Shown: positions 12,240-24,544, counted from the first letter of the stretch. The stretch is 64,000 nucleotides of DNA from Dromiciops gliroides (GCF_019393635.1 NC_057864.1:88674382-88738381), one strand, 5' to 3'. Translations and numbers: made by a program. The notes: a model not told the origin generated them from the letters alone.

Positions 12240-12387
12240 GGGGAGCCAGGTGTTGAAGTGGATAGAACACCAGCCCTGGAGTCAGGAGGACCTGAATTCA
12301 AATCTGGACTCAGACACCTGACACTTAGCTGTGTGACCCTGGGCAAGTCACTTGGCCCCAATTACCGCACCACCACCCCCCCCAAAA
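12240..12387 (+). mobile_element. CORE-SINE
   Basis: Sense copy with the perfect 15-base duplication 'aaatacttaggtatg' at 12225-12239 and 12388-12402. Confidence 0.9.
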
Positions 12388-12402
12388 AAATACTTAGGTA
12401 TG

Positions 12403-15400
12403 TAATTTAGTATTTTTGGTAAACATTAAGTACTTTTGAGTTAGTGATATTAGGTGATTTTGTTTAGTTAAGTATGACATAAGTTTTTGTTATATATCTC
12501 TGGCATCCCAATTGCTGCATGACTGAACCCCTTCACAACTTAGTTCTCCAGCTATCGAAATGTAACTTGTATCTGACAAATAGTTTGGTCTTTGTCAAGC
12601 ACTTTGAGAGTCTGTAGGGAAAAAAAAAATCAATAGTATAATATTTTATTCATCAATCTAAGACAGTGCTTGTAAGCTTTTGATTTTCTTCTGAAATATA
12701 TGGCCAGTATACTTTGAAAACCATTTTACTTAACAGGCCTTTTTAAAAACAAAAAAAATAAACTATCTTGTGAGAAATAAAAGGTCAGAAATGTTCTATA
12801 TTGTCATATAAGTGAGCACTGGCTAACAAGTCATTATAAGACAACTATGGGAGGATTGGATGAAGGCATGGAAATAAAATACCAAGTCTATTCAAGTGGG
12901 ATCAAGGACTCAAATTTTGATTAAGGGAAAAGTCCAAATCAGAAAAGGCTTATTTGACCTTTTGGTTTTAAAATTTACTCTTTAAACTGCAAATTATTTT
13001 AAGGAACTTTAAACTTCATAACATAACTTTTTGTCATGACAAGAAAAATTATGCAAAATTCAAAAGGAATTACAGAATATGATCTTTTATCTTTGGAGGA
13101 TGCACCAGAATTTTTTAATAAATGTTAGGATCTGACACTGAACATAAAGACAAATATATTTTAAAAGTAAGATTGTTCTCATCTGTAGTTGAATTTGAAT
13201 TTACCTTAAAGAAGTTATAGCTAATGATCCATAAATATACCACTGCATCTTAGTAAACTAGTGAAAATTTTGGCACTGTTTATCAATAGTGTTTTCATAT
13301 GACACATCTGATAGTTTGTTAGTGGCACTGTAAATATAAAAATGCAATATCACCAGTTTAAAATGTATAAATTTCAGAGAATAAGTTTAACCATATAAGT
13401 AATAACCTTATATTTATTGTACATACTTTTAGTCTTAGGTACTAATTTCCAATCTTTCATCTTTTCTACCTCTTAGTCATATTCTTTTTATCTTAATACC
13501 TAGTTTCTATTCCCTCCTTTTTATTTAAAAAAAAAAGTTATTTTCCATTTGATATCTTATTCCAACTCTGCTCAAGGGAGTTTATGCACAATTGAAATGT
13601 AATACATATGGATCAGAAAAAAAATAAATTTTAGTTTTGATGTCTTTATTAAGTTTCTTTGCTTATAGGACTATTCTTTTAAATGCCTTAAAGATGTTAA
13701 GATTTTGATAATTTAGTTTTTTACTAGCAATATCTGAACAATGTGCAAATCTACTGGGAAAAAAAAACACCCTGGACTAATATATCTTATCCCAAAATCA
13801 GTTATGATAGTATTTCATTATGTAGTGTATGTTAATAGTTGCCCAAAATGTCTTAAGATCAAATAGCCTTTTTAAAAAATTAGAGCCAACCCTATAAGAA
13901 CATTACTCTTCCCTAGAAGTGGAATTACCTGAATAGGTCTTCTAAATGAATTGCATTCCTAAATTCTATGTTCTCATTATTAGGGCCAATAAAAATCTGC
14001 GTAAATAGTGTAATACTTGGAGCCTTCTTGTACTAAAAATCTCAGAAAGTCTGTTTATATACACTTAGGACCTAAGAAAATCACATAAGCAAATAACTTG
14101 TACTCAGTCTTCGTACTTTTACAAAGTACCAAATTACTGAATTTTCTTTCTGAAGAGATACTGTCTTAATCATGTGTGACTTTTTTACATCGTAAATTTA
14201 CAAGGGAATAAGGGCATTAGTTAACTGATTTCTGGATAAATGTAATAACTTACATTTTATTAAACACTGAAAATATTGAATTGTACTAAAAGATTTATAA
14301 GAGGATAATATAAATTGTGGGAATTAAAATTGGTAAATTTGTAATTTGATGGTTATGATCTAATCTTCTGAAGTTGATGATGAGGTTGTGTGGCTAGGAA
14401 TGTGTAAGCTATTGTTTCTGATACTGTAAAGCAAATAGATCTTTTCCTCTACTTCCTCAGCTATGGAGTTTCTGCTTCACTTAAAACCTACACTAAAATA
14501 ACTTTTGTAACCAAACAAACAAAAAAATACATCAACCGTTATACTCTGTTGGTTGTTCTTATAAAAGTCAGGATAGTGGGGTTGATATTAATATACAAGG
14601 TCACACATAATTGTTGGAATATGCAAGTTAAGAACTAATTCAAAGCCTTCATTAAAGTTTTTAACTGAAAACTTGTTAAGTTTTATTCATTTATAAATGG
14701 GAACTATTATAGAAACTATGGCCCTGTAAAGGACAAATTACAGTTGATGAGTAGTATAATTATTATTGACAGACTTGTATATTTTTGCTGTACTGAGTAG
14801 TCCTGAATAGTGTACATACAAATTAATGTGATAACATGAGTATACATGAACATGTATCATAAATCATTATAAGCACCTTAAGACTGAGTTTCAGCTCTTC
14901 TACTACTTGTCTTCTGGTGTGAGGTCTGGATAATACAAAAACTATAATCTAGTTCTGCAAAAGTAATAGTTGTATGCTGTATAATAAGATGTTGCTTTCC
15001 AAAATCTGACAGTCACTGTTGCTGATGTGTTAGGACAAGTTTATATAAAGTAGAATTCAAATTTTTAGAGTCATTAGAAGAGCCTTAAAGTGGAAATTTC
15101 AACTTCTTCTGCCTTAAACGGTCACTCCAGTACAAACAAGTATATAGGGACTCAGTGTTACCAATTACTGCCTTAAAAATGTTGATCTAGTATTTGAGAG
15201 GTATAGAACTTTAGCAAGTTCCTTTAAACTAAGGCTTTCTAGTTTTGTATAGTGACTGGAAATAAACTTTAAATTTACTATACATTAGTTGAATTACCTA
15301 CTTAGCAGGCAAGCATGGGCACTTTAGTGTTTTGTATATACTAGTTCAAAACTTCCCCCCAAATCTGACTTGTGCAAAACATTGTACTCCTGGTAAAAAG

Positions 15401-15420
15401 GTCATAAAGGTGATGAAAAG
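12403..15420. other. 3-kb repeat-poor intergenic stretch
   Basis: AT-rich sequence with no coding exon and no recognisable SINE or LINE. It is one of the two longest intervals in the window without a young SINE. Confidence 0.55.
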
Positions 15421-15430
15421 AGTAACGGAT

Positions 15431-15578
15431 GGGGCAGCCAGGTGGCACAGTGGATGGAGCGCCGGCCCTGGAGTCAGGAGTGCCTGAGTTCAGGTCCAGC
15501 CTCAGACACTTAATACTTGCTGGCTGTGTGGCCCTGGGCAAGTCACTTAACCCCCATTGCCCTGCCAAAAAAAAAAAA
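15431..15578 (+). mobile_element. CORE-SINE
   Basis: Sense copy with imperfect duplication 'agtaacggat' (15421-15430) and 'agtaacgaat' (15579-15588). It forms an inverted pair with the copy at 15755. Confidence 0.88.
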
Positions 15579-15754
15579 AGTAACGAATATAGGCAAGAAT
15601 GATAAAACCTTTATTTGAGTTTCAAGAAATTGTTGACTTTCAGAGTAAATATATTTTATACAGTAATTTTGCATATTTTGTCATTGTATACCTTTTTTTC
15701 TCCCTTTCAAAGATCTCATTTTAGAAGGATCTCATATTATATCAATACAGTATT

Positions 15755-15903
15755 TTTTTTTTTTTTTAGTGAAGCAATTGGGGTTAAGTGACTTGCCCAG
15801 GGTCACACAGCTAATAAGTGTTAAGTGTCTGAGGCTGGATTTGAACTCAGGAACTCCTGATTCCAGGGCCAGTGCTCTATCCACTGCACCACCTAGCTGC
15901 CCC
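15755..15903 (-). mobile_element. CORE-SINE
   Basis: Antisense copy flanked by 'atacagtatt' at 15745-15754 and 15904-15913. It is 176 bases from the sense copy upstream. Confidence 0.88.
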
Positions 15904-15913
15904 ATACAGTATT

Positions 15914-17430
15914 CTTTTAACACATCTAGGAACCATCTGATGGTTTGAATTTTTTTTTTTTTACTGTTTTATATAATTCTAAATAACCTAAGCAGAATAC
16001 TATGATGACTAGATGACCTGTTAGAACCATGTTGTATTTACCCTAAGTATGGGACATATCCTCTAGAAGCTTATCCCCAAGAACAATTAATTTTAGAAAG
16101 AAATTTAGTAGCATTTGTTCCAAATTACTTTTATAAATCAGCATATAAAAAGTATGCATTCCATGTATGTAACTGATAAAGAAACCTGTACTGGGAAATA
16201 AAAATCAAAGTAAAATGTAACAATTGCAATAAAAAATCCAGGCCAGTGGATTGGATTGGTTAGTTACATACCTTTTAAAGTTTACTGTTTTTCAAAGTGG
16301 AAATAGTTTTTAATATGAAAAGAAAGATCAGCCATACACAAACACAATCCTGACTTAATAAAATTTGGGTACATGTATAGCTTCTAAATTCTGTAGTTTT
16401 CCTAATTCTGCTTATTAATGCTTTATAAAACCTTTGTAGTTTCATCTGTTTATAACTTACCATTTTTTTCAAGGAAATGTATATGTCTATTAATTGCATT
16501 ATTATAAAATAATTCTTCAGAGACTTTAGGGCTTTTACTTTACCTCTCCTACTAGGCCTTGACTAGATAAAAAACAATGAATAAATCACTCTTCTTTAGA
16601 GACTACAGCAAAAAAAAAATTTAAACCTTTGTGAAATGCTAGTTGACTTGCATACTTGCTGTAGAACTTGAGATAAGCAATGAATAAACTGCATATCAAT
16701 TTGTCTTTTTACTTCTCATAAAATATTTGTAGTACATAGTATTTTAAACACATTTAAATTTGTTTTATATAAAGGGCAACAGGCCCTTGCATAGCAATTC
16801 TTCATGTTAAGAAATTTGAACAAATGACAGACCAAAGTTAATATTTAATAATCATATAAGGCATCTAAAATTCATCTAAGAATTTCACTGGAAAATGGGG
16901 TTCAGGATGCTTCTTTGTTGTGCAATAATGACTGACTCCAAGGGAGAGATACTGGGTGGAATACATAATGATAATATAATTATTAAACATAGGCATATGA
17001 CATGAGTACATACTCTAAAGATATAAGCAGCTAAAATAGATTCCTTTGAGGAAAAAAAATGTTTAATGAAATAGACTGAAATCGGTTTGTACCAAAAAAG
17101 CTGATTATTTCTCTCAGGCTGTTTTAACCCTAAAGAATAAGCCACACCTGAGGGCAAATAAATAAACCCTTTGGGGTTTATGCCCAACTAACTTTTCCTC
17201 TTAAGTTTGTGGTAAGACAGCTAAACCCTGCGACCAGAGGTTAAACCCTAAAACACAACCCTTTGAATTCTGCAGTTTCCATTCTGGGACTCAGGTCCCT
17301 AATTATTGAGTGCCTGCTTCATTTTAAATGCATAGGCGGGTAGGCACCCACCCACATCCTCATCATCCCTAGGCACACTGCATGCCCCGACCCTCTGCAA
17401 CTATCAAGTCATATGCTTCCTGCGGTTGGA
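15914..17430. other. Intergenic, nothing recognised
   Basis: Between RO60 and GLRX2. AT-rich, no gene-like exon, no confident repeat. Confidence 0.5.
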
Positions 17431-17442
17431 AAGAGTGCATCT

Positions 17443-17590
17443 GGGCAGCTAGGTGGCACAGTGAATAAAGCACCAGCCCTGGATTCAGGAGGACCTGAAT
17501 TCAAATTTGACCTCAGACACTTGACACTTACTAGCTATGTGACCCTGGGCAAGTCACTTAACCCTCACTGCCCCACCAAAAAAAAAAAAA
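17443..17590 (+). mobile_element. CORE-SINE
   Basis: Sense copy after 'aagagtgcatct' (17431-17442) and followed, past the A-tail, by 'gtgcatct' (17591-17598). Confidence 0.88.
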
Positions 17591-17997
17591 GTGCATCTGT
17601 GTACTCAGATACCCTTATCTAGCCATTAAGCCACATATGGGCAGTTTCCCCTGGTAAGCTCTGCCTCTCTTCTGTCTTTATATCTCAGTACTTAGCACTA
17701 TTCCATAGAACTTGGCTAACAGTAAGCAATTAAATACTTTTAAATTAATTTAACAAATGAGTAATACTCAAATTCAGGTCAGTTGATTTCCTAAAGAAAC
17801 CTATTGTTCCACATTTTGTCTAGAGCTAATGACACTATGAAAAAGGAATAAACTAAAACTGCAATTTTCTTTATGAATAATCCTTATTGTTCTGTATAAA
17901 ATATTAAAACTATCAAAGGAAATCCAACCATAAACTTTTATTTTTTAATACATGTGACTGAAACATTTTCCCCAAAATGCAAATATAACAATGTGGT

Positions 17998-18150
17998 AGG
18001 ATGAAAAGAGCTGTGCAAATTGGTCTGATAGAAATCCCACAATGTAGGTATGAATCCCACCTCCAACATTTAGTTGTGTGACCATAAGCAATCATTTTAT
18101 TTCTGGGCACCTCAGTTTCCTCATCTGTAAAACGGGGAGTATATTTGCAC
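17998..18150 (+). repeat. MIR fragment
   Basis: Diverged MIR core 'tagttgtgtgaccataagca' followed by 'cagtttcctcatctgtaaaa'. Confidence 0.65.
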
Positions 18151-18660
18151 TCCTTTATCCCTAAACAGTCTTATGAGAGATCACTTTATATAAATGTCAT
18201 TTATTCTTCACATTTCCATCTTACTGTTCCTAGATTTTATTAAAATTTTGTAGTGATAATGCTTTCCTCTTTTCTCAGAAGAGTACTTCACTTCCCCTTC
18301 TATTTTTCTCAACTAACATATTTTAGGTAAAAGCAAAGAAAATTTATTGATAATACAGTGAATGAAACAAATGTTTTGAAAGAATATAATATCTCCTATA
18401 CTCCACTTCTTACAACATAAAAATTAAGATTATAATGGAATGAGGTCTTGTACAATGCAAAAAAAACACTGGCCCAGGAGGCAGGAGACCTGCATAACAA
18501 TCTCAAATAGGGGATGACCTTAATTTAAGTAAATCATAAGTTCCCTGTACCTCAATAAAAGACCTGGAAAAGACTTCTGGGGTTTCAACTCTAAAATGCT
18601 GATAAAATGAATTTAAAAGATTTCATAACTGTAAGGTATGGATGCTATAGTATTCCCACC

Positions 18661-18694
18661 CACAACACAACACACAACACACACACACACACAG
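18661..18694 (+). repeat. (CA)n microsatellite
   Basis: Interrupted CA/ACAAC run ending in a pure CA stretch. Confidence 0.85.
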
Positions 18695-18744
18695 GGGTGT
18701 ATGGGAGTCAAAGCATCAGAGGAAAATGTCAGTCTTGCTGAAGG

Positions 18745-19590
18745 TTTATGTAGACCAGAAGTTCTTAACTGTGGTAAGATTATTGGAATTTGGCAGACCG
18801 ATTAGGATGAGCCACACCTGGCCTGCCCTGAGTGATGTGTGCTGCTGATGTCAGCAGGAGAAACCACTCTCCACAGGCAGTTTTGAAGGACCTCCTCTTT
18901 TGGGAGAGGAAGAGTAAACACTCACTGAGGGGAGCTCAGTCTCTTCCGCAGGGACTTTTCTCTTCTGGTGGTGCAAGCAGCAAAAAGCTGCAAAAAAGGT
19001 GGCTACAAAGCTGGTTTTCCATTGAAGCTACAGACCCCAGGTGGTGAGTTAACATATGAGTCCTGCTCTTTTGAATTAGCTGAACTGGAAGTGAGTGGGG
19101 ATTGTATAGACTTAGGTTAGAGTTAGGAGGATTATCCATATTTCTTTATCCCTATTCCCTTGTCTTTGATTTTATTAATTTCACCTTTGCTGTTTATTTC
19201 ATTCCCATTAATAAAACCTGATTTGCTTGTGGAAAAGAGGCTGTTAGGTTCCTTTCTTATTGGCCTGGGAGAAATATCTAAAAAGGCAGTTCAGAGGGGA
19301 GAGAGCTTTGGACCTAGAGATCCCTCATTGTTTCCAGGACCCCAATATTATGGTGAGCCACTCAATTAACTCTCCATATATTAAATTTGGCCCTCACATA
19401 ACCTTTTTTGTTTCATGAACTAGTAAAGGCTATGGACCCTTCTCAGAACATTGTTGTTTTTTTTAATTCATAATTGGAGGAAATGCTAAACTTTTGTTAG
19501 AGGTTAGTGAAAATAAAAATGTAATGGGTTTTTTTCCTATCCACATTCACAGACCTTGAAATGTATGAAGGCATCTGTGGACCTTAACAT
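18745..19590 (+). repeat. Old DNA-transposon-like repeat, split by an LTR
   Basis: 'accagaagttcttaac' (to 18769) resumes after the LTR at about 19399 with 'taaccttttttgtttcatga' and 'ctatggacccttctcagaac'. A related copy at about 61725-61910 reads 'cttaatctttttgtgtcatg' and 'cctatggacctcttcttaga'. It resembles a common mammalian-wide non-autonomous repeat whose name I cannot fix. Confidence 0.5.
18770..19398 (+). mobile_element. Solo LTR of an endogenous retrovirus, family A
   Basis: 629-base TG...CA element with the 4-base duplication 'taac' on both sides (18766-18769, 19399-19402). The duplication length is typical of class I (gammaretrovirus-like) elements. It shares 'tggaatttggcag', 'gaaggacctcc' and a late 'attaataaa' signal region with 41129-41737. 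No internal viral region is present, so it is a fossil solo LTR. Confidence 0.65.
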
Positions 19591-19620
19591 TAAAAAGACT
19601 TTTATTAATCTATAAGGCAG

Positions 19621-19761
19621 GGGCGGCTAGGTGGTGCAGTGGATAAAGCACCAGCCCTGGATTCAGGAGTTCCTGAGTTCAAATCTGGCCTCAGATACTT
19701 AACACTTACTAGCTGTGTGACCCTGGGCAAGTCATTTAACCCCATTGCCCATAAAAAAAAA
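19621..19761 (+). mobile_element. CORE-SINE
   Basis: Sense copy with the perfect 14-base duplication 'aatctataaggcag' at 19607-19620 and 19762-19775. Confidence 0.9.
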
Positions 19762-19775
19762 AATCTATAAGGCAG

Positions 19776-21460
19776 AATTGAGATGAAATGCAAAATGAAC
19801 TTTGGCAGCAACTGCTGCCAAAGCCAACTGTTCTTATAAAACAGGCTAAACCAGGTAGGGAATACTGACACCCACCATAGGCCTACCTGATACAGGTAGA
19901 TTATATGAAAATAACACTGAAATTAAAGAGTTACTCTTGGCTCCTGCTCTAAGAGTTCAAATGTTAGATTTTCTTCCAATTGCTTGAATATTATAAAGTA
20001 TAAGACTGGGTTAGCTTTTTAAAGACATTTAGGGTTTTCAGATGGGTAGTGTTACGGCTTTTAAATCAATATCATAGAACAAAATCTCATCCTTATGTAG
20101 TAATAATAACAGAAGTTGTGGCATTTATAAGTTTTTCCTGGAATATCTAGAGTTCTTAATATCCTGATCTTTTGTAGTTAAGTGCTTTCTTATCTCCTTC
20201 AAACTTTCATATACAAATATACATTATTTCCCCAGTAAAATGCAAGGTTCTTGAAAAAAGGGGCTGTTTCATTTTTTGTCTTTGTACTCCAAATATCTAG
20301 CACACCCTGTTCCATGTAATAGATCCTTAATAAATGCTTGTTGGACTGGAGTATAAAGTTCAAAGAATCTTGGTGTTTTCTGTGCAGTGCATATAAATTT
20401 GAAAAGGAAAACTCCTTAGTAGGAAAATCTTGATTACTGTGAGCAGCCACTTTTTAAATGGAATGTTAATTGGGGATATAAAGGTTACATTCTTTGACCA
20501 CAGAAGCCTGTCTCTTCTTCTGTGAAGGTGTTTTCTCCCACTGGAATTTCAACCATCCTAACATAAACATGTACATAGAAAACTCTTCTCCAGATGTCTT
20601 ATAACCTAAAACAATACCCCTACCCTGCACAAAGCAGACATTGAGCAAACTGGAACTAATGATATAACCAAGATATTGGAGATAAAACTTGACAAAGTAG
20701 GAAGTGATTGAAACATGGCTTTTCCTTATTTATGCTATAAGCACATTTCTTCTTACATTTCAAATCTGGGTTAAGGGGGTGGGTTAAGCCAAACTATTTA
20801 TTAATCAACTCTGGGTTACTGGTTTGGGTTTGGGATTCTTAGGCATTCTTGGGCATACACTGATAAAATTTTTAATTGAAATTCCCATCCAATGCAATAA
20901 TCTTCTTTAGAACATGCCAGACTGTAATGCAGCCTCTGCCTAAAAAATTTTTATGATGGGAAAAATACTACCTCCTCACAAAATAGCCCATTCTATTTTG
21001 GGACAATTCTAATTATTATAAAGTTCTTTTACACCTTTTAACATGCCAAAAGCAATATCCCTATAATGTCTACCAGTTAGTTACAGTACTGCAATCTGGA
21101 ATAATAGTCAATAAAGGATTAATTTATTTTCTTTAAGACTGATTGATTCCTATTCTGTTTTCCTAACTTTACACAAAGGCTGGATAGTGATGATCAAGAC
21201 TGACATTCAAACCCTGACTGGGAAGCATCAATACAAAGTAAGATATCAAATCCCTAATCCTAACCCCTTAACTTTCAATTTGCACGTAAGAGTTCCAACA
21301 ATATCTTAATATTCTCTAAGAAAAGTTGTATTCCATCACTGTGTGGTTTCATTGCTTAACCACAAAATTAAGGATACAAAAGTACCAGCCTCAATGTTGC
21401 CAAGTAAATTAGCCTAGCCTTAAAGTGCTATAGGAAGAAGAATATTTAGCAGGTTTTGAC
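19776..21460. other. GLRX2 downstream flank
   Basis: Intergenic. It contains an L2 3' end at 20250-20345 (+; 'ccttaataaatgcttgttgg') and an L3/CR1-like fragment near 20930-21030. No coding exon was seen. Confidence 0.5.
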
Positions 21461-21592
21461 AGGTCTTTATTGTTCACCATTTCATAAGCCATTCTTGGAG
21501 AAAGAGTTCACATTTTCAAAGATTTTTTTAAATGTTTTATAAGTAAAATGACTAAAAGCTGACATCTGCCAGCACAGCCTAGGCACCTTACA
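21461..21592 (-). other. GLRX2: GLRX2 3' UTR with poly(A) signal
   Basis: On the - strand AATAAA lies at 21471-21466, about 122 bases after the stop codon. It is the nearest candidate poly(A) signal; a longer 3' UTR cannot be excluded. Confidence 0.55.
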
Positions 21593-21730
21593 TTACTGTC
21601 TGAAATTCTTTGATCCCAACTTGCTTAAATAACACTGATGAACTAATGGAAGCAGCTTGCCTTCTTTGTGAAGCCGATGAGTATCAGTTGCTCCTCCAAT
21701 AAAAGTCCCATTGACAAAAATTCTTGGAAC
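21593..21730 (-). CDS. GLRX2: GLRX2 terminal coding exon
   Basis: 138 bases, acceptor 'atttaacag'. It encodes VPRIFVNGTFIGGATDTHRL, then HKEGKLLPLVHQCYLSKLGS KNFRQ and TAA. The glutathione-binding TVP motif is completed by VP at the exon start (T ends the previous exon), and GGATD is the conserved glutaredoxin C-terminal glutathione site. The Cys of HQCYL is the partner of an N-terminal Cys in the extra disulfide known for human GRX2. The last ten residues differ from human KKSKRKEFQ. Confidence 0.96.
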   Translation of the reverse strand, partial: VPRIFVNGTFIGGATDTHRLHKEGKLLPLVHQCYLSKLGSKNFRQ

Positions 21731-22004
21731 CTGTTAAATAAATAGAAAATAGGTTAGTTATTATTTTATCTTTTTGCAGTAATGTATACATAATACAACC
21801 TAACTTATACACACTAAAAATATAAAAATATCTACCACATATATTGTATAGAAATACAATTCTTACACCAAAAGAAAAGCAGATTATAAAAAGTCTTCCA
21901 TATGCATACAAATGCAAATAAACACATACATAACTCTACACATAGGATCATAAACTTAAAGCTGGAAGGGCCCATAGAAATTGAGTCTTTTCTTAAGAAA
22001 TGGT

Positions 22005-22165
22005 TTTTTTCCAATTATGTGTAAAACCAATTTTTAACATTTTAAAAAATTTTTTGAGTTCCAAATTCTCTCCCTCCCTCCTTCTTTCCCTTCCTCATTG
22101 AGAAAGCAAGCAATTTGATATAGTTATACATGTGCAGTCATGATAAACATAGAAATCATGTAGTC
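22005..22165 (-). mobile_element. L1 3'-end fragment, antisense
   Basis: 'aaaaaattttttgagttcca' plus 'ctctccctccctcc' and 'agcaagcaatttgatatag' match the L1 3' UTR seen at about 1100-1350 and 46397-46560. Confidence 0.65.
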
Positions 22166-22357
22166 TTATATCCTCAAATTACAGAGGCTCATAGAGGTAA
22201 ACTGAATTCTCCTAGCTCATATAACTAGCAACAGAGCGAGCTATGTTTAAACCTATGACATCAAGATTTAAATTAAATGCCATCCCCTTCACGACACTTT
22301 CTCTCACCCCTCCTATTCAGTAACAAAGTCTTTCCTCTCAGATGTATTTTGGACCTC

Positions 22358-22565
22358 TCTAATGTAGCTAGGTGGGATTGGTGTCAGGAAAACTTAATTC
22401 AAATCTGACCTCAGACACTAGCTGAGTGACCCTAGGCAAGTCATTTAACCTTTGTCAGTTTCCTCTTCTGTAAAATGGAGATAATAGCACCAACCTTTCA
22501 TTGCAGATGAAATAACATAAGTGCTTTGCAAACTCAAAAATGCTATGTGAATGTTAATTATTACT
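22358..22565 (+). mobile_element. MIR SINE
   Basis: Core 'tagctgagtgaccctaggca', then 'cctcttctgtaaaatggaga' and the tail 'taagtgctttgcaaactc'. Confidence 0.75.
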
Positions 22566-23327
22566 GTTATTATTAGTATTTAACATGTAATTCTACATTT
22601 AAAAGTACATACACATTAATACATGCTTTGATTTATATACACACATGCAGAGCCTCCACAATCTGATTCAACCTACCTTTCTGGTTTTCTCTGGAAACTC
22701 TGCTCACACATATTCTACTACAATCAAACTGAATTATTTGTTATTTTCCCAATAACTTCCTACACTTGGCTCCCTCTGTGCCCACCTCTTTCTGGAATGC
22801 CCCAACCTCCAACTCAACAATACCCCTCAAGTCTCCACAACCTGGTCTGATCTCTCTTCTTCTGACTCTCACAGCACCGAGTACATTTTTTATAGTACTC
22901 ACCTCTCCCATATGACATTTTAGTGTTCTGTGTACACTTTTCTCTTTCCTAACATACTAAAAAGCTCATTGAGGGCAGGAACAATATCTTATTCATCTTT
23001 GTATCTCTTTATAGCACCTAGAATAATGCTTCACACAAACCAAATCTTGAAAAAGTCTTTGACTGAGTTGACACGTATTACCTAGTTAAATATTGGGAAA
23101 AATCTCTAAGTTTCTGAGGCTAAAACAGAAAACTGGCTAAGCCTTCTATTACTATAAATGATATAGATTCAACTGTACTAGTTGAATGAAAACAAATAAC
23201 CTAAACGAGATAGAAAAATGCAATTAGAAGGAAATCATCAAGCTTTCAGTAATATTGGCTTTATAACAAAACTGTTCTATGGGAACACTTACTGAAGAAA
23301 AAGTCCTGTGAGATTTTAAAAAGTCAT

Positions 23328-23501
23328 GGGGGCAGCTAGGTGGCGCAGTGGATAGAGCACTGGCCCTGGATTCAGGAGGACCTGAGTTCAAATCTGGCCT
23401 CAGACACTTGACACTTACTGACTGTGTTACCCTGGGCAAGTCACTTAACCCCAATTGCCTCAACAACAACAACAAAAAGAAATAAATAAAGAAAAAAAAT
23501 C
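23328..23501 (+). mobile_element. CORE-SINE with CAA-rich tail
   Basis: Sense copy with duplication 'ttttaaaaagtcatg' ending at 23327 and 'tttaaaaaaaagtcatg' from 23502. The tail includes a (CAA)n run. Confidence 0.88.
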
Positions 23502-23968
23502 TTTAAAAAAAAGTCATGCAAAGATCCATTTCCTAAGAAAAAAACTTCTGATGCATCCTCCTCACCCTCTCACCAAAGAGGGACAGAAGAAAAATCTGCA
23601 AATTGAATTAACTGTGCTGCTTCTCAGTCTTGCCTTCTAGTTCTAGCACCCAAAGGGTTGGCTCAGGAAATCCCACTTATTTGATTTGAGGACCTAGGCT
23701 CTTCCAATTCTGTAATACCAGAGACTCAACTCAAACGCTTGCTGGGGACTTGCCTTAGGTCAGGTACTGGCTTCGGTACGGAAGGAGACACAAAAATAAT
23801 TTTGGCATAGTCTTTACTTTCCAGGTGGATCACAATAAAGTTAAGGAAGATGGTACACACATACAATTCTACCACAAAGTAGAATGTCCTAAGAGAAGCA
23901 CAAATGAAATACTTTAAAAAAAAAAAAGGTTATACTTTCAAAATACAGAATCTAAAGAAATTACTCAC

Positions 23969-24145
23969 AGTTCTTGCACCAGTCATTTTGTGAAGAGCAT
24001 CCTGAAACTGGCTTCCATATTTATGCATGTCCAATTCCACTGCAGTATATTTTATATCCATGTCATTGAAAAGCTTTTTTGCCATTGTGCAATAAGAACA
24101 GGATGTTTTTGAGAAGATCACTACACAATTATGTGAAATTGTTTC
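23969..24145 (-). CDS. GLRX2: GLRX2 exon 3, active-site exon
   Basis: 177 bases (59 codons), acceptor 'tttcattatag' and donor 'gtgagt'. It encodes ETISHNCVVIFSKTSCSYCT, MAKKLFNDMDIKYTAVELDM and on to MTGART. The active site is CSYC rather than the usual CPYC. The Ser is the mark of mitochondrial GRX2 and is linked in human protein to coordinating a 2Fe-2S cluster with glutathione between two monomers. The enzyme reduces protein-glutathione mixed disulfides. The Cys in SHNCVV is the structural disulfide partner. One-to-one alignment with human, no gaps. Confidence 0.97.
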
Positions 24146-24239
24146 CTATAATGAAACATAATGAAAAACATACTTTTATTCTACTTAGGGCCGTTTTGTA
24201 GTGAGACTTTCAAGAGGAGATCTAAGCATTTTAATGGCA

Positions 24240-24540
24240 TTAATAATCAAAGAAGTGCAAATTAAAATGAAAACAATCCTGAGATCCCATCTTATGCCTA
24301 CCAAATTGGCAAAAAAAAATTAAATAACAAAAGGTGTTTGAAGGGGTGAGAGACAGGTTTTCATTTATTACTGAAGGAGCTACAACATTGCTTTTTCTAA
24401 GAGAGAAATTAGTTAATTCTCAGTAAAAGTTACAAAAGTAAATCATATAATTTAACCCAATAATTCCAATGTCAGGAATCTACTCTAAAAGAGTTATAAA
24501 AACAAATAAACAAAAATAATCTGTTAAAAAAATTTTCATG
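24240..24540 (+). mobile_element. L1 ORF2 3' fragment, sense
   Basis: 'aagtgcaaattaaaatgaaa' followed by 'gatcccatcttatgcctacc' and 'tttaacccaataattccaat' match the well-known conserved tail of L1 ORF2. It is heavily diverged. Confidence 0.65.
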
Positions 24541-24544
24541 CCAG

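Larger units (their letters stand above)
21731..23968 (-). other. GLRX2: GLRX2 intron 3
   Basis: Holds an antisense L1 3' end, a MIR, L2 pieces (about 22640-23040, +) and one CORE-SINE, each listed where clear. No further exon was seen. Confidence 0.7.

Noticed and set aside
18661-18694. CRISPR-like or regulatory array from the CA repeat
   Set aside because: It is an ordinary dinucleotide microsatellite, and CRISPR arrays are not expected in a vertebrate genome.
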